In this document: piece by piece, positions 6,797 through 10,900 of the stretch
How the letters are laid out: each line of letters opens with the position of its first letter
Numbering within the stretch: position 1 is the first letter of the stretch
From: DASXRA01 sp036506155
Lineage (GTDB): Bacteria > Actinomycetota > Actinomycetes > Mycobacteriales > Jatrophihabitantaceae
Assembly (NCBI GenBank): GCA_036506155.1
Contig: DASXSF010000040.1
Location: 1-10,900, forward strand
Direction: 5' to 3'
DNA length: 10,900 nucleotides
Position numbers and translations under genes: made by a program
The notes under the pieces: generated by a model
The model's database searches: none
Told to the model about the DNA's origin: nothing
Seen by the model: the letters and a program-made list of their open reading frames with translations, nothing else

Positions 6797-6859
6797 GGGC
6801 GGGACCGACTGGGCGCTTGGGCTCGAGGCCCGCTGCCGTGCCCTGGTCAGCGACGGTGA
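6641..6859 (+). pseudogene. IS256-family transposase, N-terminal fragment (52 codons) read out of frame into an LAL remnant
   Basis: The ATG at 6641 follows a good GGGGAAGG (6626-6633). The first 52 residues, with ELIRLAKERGLSLTGPDG and LLKQLTKSVL, match the N-terminus of IS256-type transposases, where this block normally continues into ETALNEEMTEHLGY. Here it breaks after VL (about 6796). The frame then runs through 20 unrelated residues (GRDRLGAWARGPLPCPGQRR), which are the wrong frame of the adjoining LAL fragment, and stops at 6859. The catalytic DDE part is absent, so no active transposase can be made. Family assignment rests on recall of the N-terminal block. Confidence 0.75.
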
Positions 6860-7319
6860 CGCCGCCGAGGCGTGCTACCGCGAGGCGATCGAGCGCCTGG
6901 GGCGGGCCGGGACGCGACCGGATCTCGCCCGCGCCCACCTCCTGTACGGCGAATGGCTGCGAAGGGAGGCCCGCCGGACCGACTCGCGGGAGCAGCTGCG
7001 TCGGGTGCATGAACTGTTCGAGGCGATCGGCATGCCCGGCTTCGCCGAGCGCGCACGGCGCGAACTCGTCGCGACCGGCGAGACCGCGCGCAAGCGCACC
7101 GGGGAAACCCGCGCCGACCTGACCATGCAGGAGACCCAGATCGCCCGGCTCGACGCGAACGGGGCGACCAACGCGCAGATCGGGGCGCAGCTGTTCCTGA
7201 GTCCACGCACCGTCGAGTGGCACCTGCGCCACGTGTATCCCAAGCTCGGCATCAGCTCGCGGCGCGAGCTGTGGACGGTCTTCGCAGCGGGTACCGCATC
7301 GGGCGGATCGACGAACTAG
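6795..7319 (+). pseudogene. C-terminal remnant of a second LAL-type LuxR regulator (HTH retained)
   Basis: The 174-residue open frame aligns without gaps over most of its length with the end of the intact LAL protein at 1643. GTDWALGLEARCRALVSDGD matches GTDPALGIEARCRALLSNG, and RPDLARAHLLYGEWLRRE is identical. The complete HTH follows, with IGAQLFLSPRTVEWHLR identical in both. The ATPase and most of the helical region are missing; the frame opens exactly at the transposase junction. There is no ATG and no good ribosome site; a TTG at 6795 is the first possible start. If expressed, it would be a small HTH-only DNA-binding protein. It ends TVFAAGTASGGSTN, with its TAG overlapping the convergent transporter's stop. 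Nucleotide divergence from the intact gene is substantial, so this is not a recent local duplicate. Confidence 0.8.
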
Positions 7320-8392
7320 GCCCTGCGCGCCAGTCGCCGCCGGCTGCGCTTCCGCTCCACATCGGCAATGGTGGCTGCCGCGAGCGCGAGAACGGCGCCG
7401 GTCGCGGCGCCGGCCAGCATCCACGACCAGGCGCGCCAGTATGGGAACTGCTCTACGTTCAGCCAGCGCACCACCAGCGTCGCCGATGCCGCGACCGGGA
7501 AGGTGAAGGTCCAGAAGTCCGTGCTGAAGCTCAGCCGCCGGTACTCGCCGAACAGCAGCACCTGGACGAGCAGCAACATGAACACGATCGCGAGCAGCGC
7601 GTAGCCGACGGGATCGATCCGACCGCCGTTGATCGTCAGCCAGGCAAGACCCGCGGTGGCCGGCGGCGACAGCAGCACGGACAGCGAGGGTTTGATGGCA
7701 TCGGGCAACGGGTCGCCGGTGAACAGTCGATTGACGATCAGTGTGCCGATGCTGAGCCAGAAAAACGCCCCGACGCCGAAGGCGCCCACGGCTGCTCGAT
7801 GCCACCCGCAGGCGCTGAGCCCGATGCTGGCGATGAACGCGCCGGCGACGGTGGGAAGCAAGTAACCGGGATGGAAGGTCGCGACGGGCACGTTGCCCAG
7901 CAGCCAGTGAGCCAACAACTGCGCTGCGACGAGGACGAGGGCTGCCACGAACACGGCGACCGCAATCTTCCCTGCGAGGTGCGCGTGCTGCTCGTAGTGC
8001 GCGGCGAGCAGAATGGCGATGACCGGGATGTAGGCGGCGAACGGGCCGTAGATCGCGTGCTGACGGTCTTCGGCGAAGGTACCCGGGCCGCGTAGCCCGC
8101 GAATAAGGTAGGCGGCCGTCAGCACGGTCCAGCCGACCAGGCTCACCCCGTACAACACCTCGGCGGGCCAGGCCGGTGCCGACAGCATTGTCCGAGCGAC
8201 CGACCAGGTCGAGCCAAGGCCTGCCACACCGAGCGGTATCGCGAACAAGCCCAACAGCTGCGGCGTCCCGCCGCTGGTGGTTCGAACCTCGGTGTTGCCG
8301 AGGTTGCCGGTGGGAGCCGAGCCGTCAGCGCCCGGGGGCACCGCAACGTAGTCGCCGGCCGCCTCGACGTGCGGGGTCTTGGTCGTCATCAT
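7316..8392 (-). CDS. TDT/SLAC1-family (TehA-like) membrane transporter
   Basis: A 358-aa protein with a hydrophilic N-terminal extension of about 45 residues, followed by some ten hydrophobic segments and a basic tail (ERKRSRRRLARRA). Family signatures are FAIPLGVAGLG (50-60), FHPGYLLPTVAGAFIAS (173-189), PSLSVLLSPPATAGLAWL (235-252) and FWTFTFPVAA (293-302). The TDT family includes TehA, malic-acid permeases and plant SLAC1 anion channels; members conduct anions or dicarboxylates, or affect tellurite resistance. The substrate cannot be told from sequence. Two ATGs are adjacent (8390-8392, 8387-8389). GAGG (complement of 8396-8399) is only 3 nt from the first, so the second may be used. Its stop codon overlaps that of the LAL remnant. 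Confidence 0.85.
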   Translation of the reverse strand: MMTTKTPHVEAAGDYVAVPPGADGSAPTGNLGNTEVRTTSGGTPQLLGLFAIPLGVAGLGSTWSVARTMLSAPAWPAEVLYGVSLVGWTVLTAAYLIRGLRGPGTFAEDRQHAIYGPFAAYIPVIAILLAAHYEQHAHLAGKIAVAVFVAALVLVAAQLLAHWLLGNVPVATFHPGYLLPTVAGAFIASIGLSACGWHRAAVGAFGVGAFFWLSIGTLIVNRLFTGDPLPDAIKPSLSVLLSPPATAGLAWLTINGGRIDPVGYALLAIVFMLLLVQVLLFGEYRRLSFSTDFWTFTFPVAASATLVVRWLNVEQFPYWRAWSWMLAGAATGAVLALAAATIADVERKRSRRRLARRA

Positions 8393-8493
8393 CCGCCTCG
8401 ATCCAGGTCGCTCTGCCGGTCGCAGATCTCACGCAAGCAATGTCCGACACCTCCTGCCGTGCTCGCGCCCGGGCATCCACTGGCCACCCACTG

Positions 8494-8636
8494 GTTCGCG
8501 GACCGACCCCCGGTCCTTCGTCGAACCTGCCGCAGCCCGAGCGTCGGCGATGCACCAGGGATTTCACTGGCGCGAAGCGGGCCCGGGTCACGGAATCGTC
8601 AACACCCGGAACACGAGCGTGTCGCCGGACCAGACG
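8494..8636. repeat. Direct repeat copy R1, upstream of the alpha/beta hydrolase
   Basis: 143 nt starting GTTCGCGGACCGACCCC and ending GCCGGACCAGACG. It matches R2 (9613-9754) in the same orientation with seven substitutions and one single-base gap, about 94% identity. It begins with a small hairpin (GGACCG/CGGTCC) and contains a CGGGCCCG palindrome at 8578-8585. It lies between the divergent transporter and hydrolase genes and ends 51 nt before the hydrolase ATG. It does not extend into either coding region. Confidence 0.9.
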
Positions 8637-8687
8637 TGTTTCGTAGACGCAACTCAACTATCAATTACGTTCAAAGGAGTTCGAACG
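8637..8687 (+). promoter_or_regulatory. AT-rich leader insert and ribosome-binding site of the hydrolase
   Basis: Positions 8637-8674 (38 nt, 14 G/C) are much more AT-rich than the surroundings and have no counterpart after R2. They are followed by AAAGGAGT (8673-8680) 7 nt before the ATG at 8688. The leader AGGAGTTCGAACG resembles AGGAGTGCAAACA before the VOC gene, so the two leaders correspond except for the 38-nt block. The block could hold a -10 element; none is certain. Confidence 0.6.
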
Positions 8688-9590
8688 ATGTCTCAGGTTC
8701 ACCACCGCTACGCCACCGTCGGCGGACGTCGGATCTTCTACCGCGAGGCCGGCCCGGCCGACGCACCGGTCATCGTGCTGCTGCACGGCTTCCCTGCCAG
8801 CTCGTTCATGTTCCGCAACCTGATCCCACATCTGGCTGATCAGTACCACGTCATCGCCCCGGACCATCTCGGCTTCGGGCTGTCGGACGCGCCGCCGGTC
8901 GAGGAGTTCGACTACACCTTCGACGCGCTGACCGACCTCACCGCCGGCCTGCTCGACGAGCTTGACGTCGCGCGCTACGCAATATACGTCCAGGACTACG
9001 GCGCGCCCATTGGGTGGCGGCTCGCCCTGCGTTACCCCGGCGCCATCACGGCGATCATCAGCCAGAACGGCAACGGCTACAACGCCGGCTTCGTCGACAG
9101 CTTCTGGAAGAAGGTGTGGGACTACCAGCAGCAGCAGACCCCCGAGACGGAGTCCGCCATTCGACAGGCGTTCACCCTCCCCGCCACCCGGTGGCAGTAC
9201 CTGACCGGTGTCGCGGACGAGACGCTGGTCAGCCCGGACACCTGGCAGCACGATTACGCGCTGCTGTCGCGCCCCGGCAACGACCAGATCCAGCTCGCCC
9301 TGTTCCGCGACTACGCGACGAACCCGCCGCTCTATCCGCAACTGCATGAGTATCTGCGCACCAGCCAGGTGCCGGTACTCGCCGTGTGGGGGCGCGGTGA
9401 CCAGATCTTCGGCCCAGCCGGCGCACACGCTTTCGCGGACGACGCCCAGGATGCGGAGATCCACCTCCTGGACGGCGGGCACTTCCTGCTCGAAAGCGCC
9501 GGCGACGAAGTCGGGACGCTGGTCCGAAACTTCCTCGCCCGTAGACTCGCCCGCCCGGCAGCGGTCGGCGCGGACTCGCGGGGGACGTGA
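8688..9590 (+). CDS. Alpha/beta-fold hydrolase with an Asp nucleophile (haloalkane dehalogenase/epoxide hydrolase-like)
   Basis: A 300-aa protein starting MSQVHHRYATVGGRRIFYRE, preceded by AAAGGAGT. The open frame extends upstream but through repeat R1, so ATG 8688 is preferred. The oxyanion loop is HGFP at 33-36; the nucleophile elbow VQDYGAP places Asp103 where dehalogenases and epoxide hydrolases carry their nucleophile. The likely acid is Asp238 in WGRGDQIF, and His265 in GGHFLLE is the base. This is a complete triad. Haloalkane dehalogenases carry an Asn (or equivalent) just after HG and a Trp after the nucleophile to hold the halide; here these are Phe35 and Tyr104, so that activity is doubtful. 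Substrate unknown. It is followed by R2 and the VOC gene, and the three plus-strand genes may be co-transcribed. Confidence 0.88.
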   Translation: MSQVHHRYATVGGRRIFYREAGPADAPVIVLLHGFPASSFMFRNLIPHLADQYHVIAPDHLGFGLSDAPPVEEFDYTFDALTDLTAGLLDELDVARYAIYVQDYGAPIGWRLALRYPGAITAIISQNGNGYNAGFVDSFWKKVWDYQQQQTPETESAIRQAFTLPATRWQYLTGVADETLVSPDTWQHDYALLSRPGNDQIQLALFRDYATNPPLYPQLHEYLRTSQVPVLAVWGRGDQIFGPAGAHAFADDAQDAEIHLLDGGHFLLESAGDEVGTLVRNFLARRLARPAAVGADSRGT

Positions 9591-9612
9591 TGCTCGCCGT
9601 GGAGGTCGTTCC

Positions 9613-9754
9613 GTTCGCGGACCGACCCCGGTCCTGTGCCGAACCTGCCGCAGCCCGAGCGTCGGCGATGCACCAGGGGGTTCACTGGCGCGAAGCGGGC
9701 CCGGGTCACGGAATCGTCAACACCCGAAACACGAGCGTGCCGCCGGACCAGACG
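9613..9754. repeat. Direct repeat copy R2, upstream of the VOC-family gene
   Basis: 142 nt in the same orientation as R1, starting GTTCGCGGACCGACCCC and ending GCCGGACCAGACG. It begins 23 nt after the hydrolase stop. A hairpin GGACCG-ACCC-CGGTCC sits at 9619-9634. The end runs directly into the Shine-Dalgarno AGGAG (9755-9759) of the next gene. R1 and R2 start points are 1119 nt apart and enclose the whole hydrolase gene. Confidence 0.9.
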
Positions 9755-9767
9755 AGGAGTGCAAACA

Positions 9768-10229
9768 ATGAACGTCAATCTCGAGGTTGTCACCGTCCCG
9801 GTCTCCGACGTTGACAAGGCGCTGGACTTCTACCGCGACCAGCTCGGCTGGCGGGTGGACGCGGACATCAACCGCGATGAGTTCCGCATCGTGCAGCTGA
9901 CCCCGACCGGCGACGGCCACACGTCGATCGTGTTCGGCCGCGGCATCCCCACGGCCGAACCGGGCTCCATGCGGCACCTGGAACTCGTCACCACCGACAT
10001 CGTCGCTACCCAGGCGGAGCTGGCCGAACGCGGCGTCGAGATCACCGAGGTCTACCACGGCGCCGGAGCACCGTTCTTCCCCGCCGCGCGCATCCCCGGG
10101 CCCGACCCCGACCGCGCCAGCTACGCGTCGTATGCATCATTCAGCGACCCGGACGGCAACGGCTGGACCCTGCAAGAGGTCACCGACCGCCTGCCCGGCC
10201 GCGAACCGGCCTCCCCTGCTGGAGGCTGA
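9768..10229 (+). CDS. Glyoxalase/VOC-superfamily protein
   Basis: A 153-aa protein starting MNVNLEVVTVPVSDVDKALD, with AGGAG (9755-9759) 8 nt before the ATG at 9768. The two beta-alpha-beta-beta-beta halves of the VOC fold are recognisable. The first contains DFYRDQLGWRVDAD and FRIVQLTPTGDG; the second has MRHLELVTTDIVATQAELAE and ends in the characteristic FSDPDGNGWTLQEVTDRLPG (125-144). Candidate metal ligands are His70 and Glu137, but the usual N-terminal His is not obvious, so catalysis is uncertain. Related proteins act as lyases, dioxygenases or binding proteins for antibiotics and electrophiles. The gene lies 177 nt after the hydrolase, and its leader is repeat R2. A short proline/glycine-rich tail ends the protein. 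Confidence 0.87.
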   Translation: MNVNLEVVTVPVSDVDKALDFYRDQLGWRVDADINRDEFRIVQLTPTGDGHTSIVFGRGIPTAEPGSMRHLELVTTDIVATQAELAERGVEITEVYHGAGAPFFPAARIPGPDPDRASYASYASFSDPDGNGWTLQEVTDRLPGREPASPAGG

Positions 10230-10282
10230 CTATCAGCGGCCAACATGGCCGCATCCTGCCATCAGAAAGAAAGGGCACAGCG

Positions 10283-10480
10283 ATGAGACTTTGGCCTCGC
10301 CGGCGCGAACACAAGCCTGATCCGCCACCATCGAAACGCGAGCAGGCCAGTCGTGCCCGCAACGCCGGTTCCCACCCGAAGGGACATTCCGGCCCACCGT
10401 CCGACGACCCGATCAAGAACTGGGAAAGCGAGCAGCAGAAGTTCCTCCGCCAGGCGGGCGACCCCTTTCTCGACGGGTGA
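10283..10480 (+). CDS. Small basic hypothetical protein
   Basis: A 65-aa ORF starting MRLWPRRREHKPDPPPSKRE, 53 nt after the VOC gene. It is strongly basic and proline-rich at the start, then more typical of a folded or helical end: DDPIKNWESEQQKFLRQAGD. An AAAGGG about 10 nt before the ATG could be a weak ribosome site. The latter half prefers G/C at third positions, the first few codons less so. No family is recognised. It could be the last gene of a hydrolase-VOC transcript; a chance ORF is not excluded. Confidence 0.5.
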   Translation: MRLWPRRREHKPDPPPSKREQASRARNAGSHPKGHSGPPSDDPIKNWESEQQKFLRQAGDPFLDG

Positions 10481-10511
10481 CACACGCAAGAGGTAGGTAG
10501 GCGCCGAACGA

Positions 10512-10542
10512 GCCATCTGAGGATCGGCCGAGGGCCGATGGC
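10512..10542 (+). terminator. Hairpin after the small basic ORF, possible terminator
   Basis: ATCGGCC-GAG-GGCCGAT (10523-10539) is a perfect 7-bp stem. An alternative outer pairing, GCCATC (10512-10517) with GATGGC (10537-10542), competes for part of it. It starts about 30 nt after the ORF stop. There is no U-tract, as is common in high-GC actinobacteria. Confidence 0.45.
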
Positions 10543-10737
10543 CCGCAACACACGCCCGGCACGAAGACGACGACCCGCACCTGGCCAGGCAGTCACCCTG
10601 CGACGATCTGCGGCGCGGGGCAGGACGCGCGCACCATGCCGCGCTCGGCGACCCAGGAACAGACCGGAAACGCCACCGTCATGTGCAACATAATGACGCC
10701 GCCTCGGCTACGAATTGACGACGAAACCAGCGCGCGT
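10543..10737. other. Gene-free stretch
   Basis: No convincing gene or structured element is seen. ORFs passing through lack ribosome sites and recognisable protein character. Confidence 0.4.
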
Positions 10738-10773
10738 AATCGGCGTTGTACCGAGCTCGGAACAACGCCGATT
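10738..10773. repeat. 36-bp near-perfect palindrome
   Basis: Arms AATCGGCGTTGT (10738-10749) and ACAACGCCGATT (10762-10773) enclose A-CCGAGCTCGG-A, whose centre is itself a perfect palindrome. Seventeen of 18 base pairs match; only A10750/A10761 breaks the symmetry. It is the longest palindrome in the window and contains two opposed TTGT(T/A)CCGA motifs. Confidence 0.85.
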
Positions 10774-10854
10774 GTTCCGAGGTCAGGATTGTTCCGAGGT
10801 TGGCGTCGATCTGCCTGCGGGGTAAGGGGATCGACTGCGGGAAGGTCGGAACAA
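10746..10854. repeat. Cluster of five TTGTTCCGA-type motifs
   Basis: Copies at 10746-10754 (plus, TTGTACCGA), 10757-10765 (minus), 10772-10780 (plus), 10789-10797 (plus) and 10846-10854 (minus). The third and fourth are part of a 14-nt exact direct repeat GATTGTTCCGAGGT with a 17-bp period. GTCGAT (10805-10810) and ATCGAC (10830-10835) add a further inverted pair. The pattern resembles multiple operator sites or iterons in front of a gene to the right of the window. Confidence 0.7.
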
Positions 10855-10900
10855 TGTGGCTGCCTGGGCTGATGCTTCCTCCACTCATTCCGGGAGAAGG

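Noticed and set aside
8494..8636. Open frames through R1 and R2 on both strands giving similar peptides
   Set aside because: The similarity follows from the DNA repeat itself. Frames lack starts with ribosome sites, and substitutions show no preference for synonymous positions.
8494..9754. Integron-type gene cassettes, with R1/R2 as attC sites
   Set aside because: The repeats lack the typical GTTRRRY/RYYYAAC core ends and overall imperfect hairpin of attC, sit before rather than after genes, and no integrase is seen in the window.
10636..10872. A 78-codon plus-strand ORF near the right end
   Set aside because: Passes through the palindrome and motif cluster, with no ribosome site and no protein character.
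10679..10888. A minus-strand frame of 69 codons with an aromatic-rich end (ARYNADYARWFRRQF)
   Set aside because: It looks slightly protein-like and stays open to the edge, but it runs through the palindrome and direct repeats, which generate its repeated peptides. Third-position bias is weak. Sequence to the right would decide.
17..10900. CRISPR arrays, tRNA or rRNA genes
   Set aside because: No regularly spaced identical repeats with unique spacers, and no cloverleaf or rRNA-like sequence was recognised on reading through both strands.

Overview
The window looks like chromosomal accessory DNA from a high-GC actinobacterium (Actinomycetota). GC is roughly two thirds by eye. Coding regions prefer G or C at the third codon position, Shine-Dalgarno sites are of the AGGAG type, and the families present are typical of the group: a large ATP-binding LuxR regulator, SnoaL-like proteins, a MarR/oxidoreductase pair, a VOC-family protein and an IS256-type transposase. 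The genus cannot be fixed from the sequence alone.

Layout. Positions 1-180 (minus) hold the N-terminus of a MarR-type repressor, divergent from a zinc-free MDR quinone-oxidoreductase-like gene (299-1243, plus). The gap between them carries three palindromic operators. After a 399-nt gene-free stretch comes an intact 920-aa LAL regulator (1643-4405, plus) with a P-loop ATPase at the N-terminus and a LuxR helix-turn-helix at the C-terminus. It converges on a two-gene minus-strand operon of tandemly duplicated SnoaL-like proteins (4474-4860 and 4857-5312), coupled by an ATGA overlap. A 452-nt divergent regulatory region separates that operon from an exported protein of unknown function (5765-6457, plus).

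A rearrangement scar follows. The left part of an IS256-type element (about 6572-6796) is cut off after 52 transposase codons and abuts, out of frame, the C-terminal 170 or so residues of a second LAL regulator (6797-7319). The stop of this remnant overlaps the stop of a convergent TDT/SLAC1-type membrane transporter gene (7316-8392, minus).

The last third carries an alpha/beta hydrolase (8688-9590), a glyoxalase/VOC protein (9768-10229) and a small basic ORF (10283-10480), all plus strand. The hydrolase and VOC genes are each preceded by a copy of the same ~143-bp sequence (about 94% identical). The two genes therefore share a leader, and the hydrolase lies between two direct repeats. The right end (10481-10900) has no convincing gene but contains a 36-bp near-perfect palindrome inside a cluster of five TTGTTCCGA-type motifs in both orientations.

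How the genes work together (inference): MarR/oxidoreductase, hydrolase and VOC protein are the sort of genes used against electrophiles and xenobiotics. The SnoaL pair, the exported protein and the two LAL regulators suggest a locally regulated accessory island that has been reshaped by an insertion sequence and by duplication of regulatory DNA. The least explained structures are the duplicated leader and the terminal palindrome/motif cluster.
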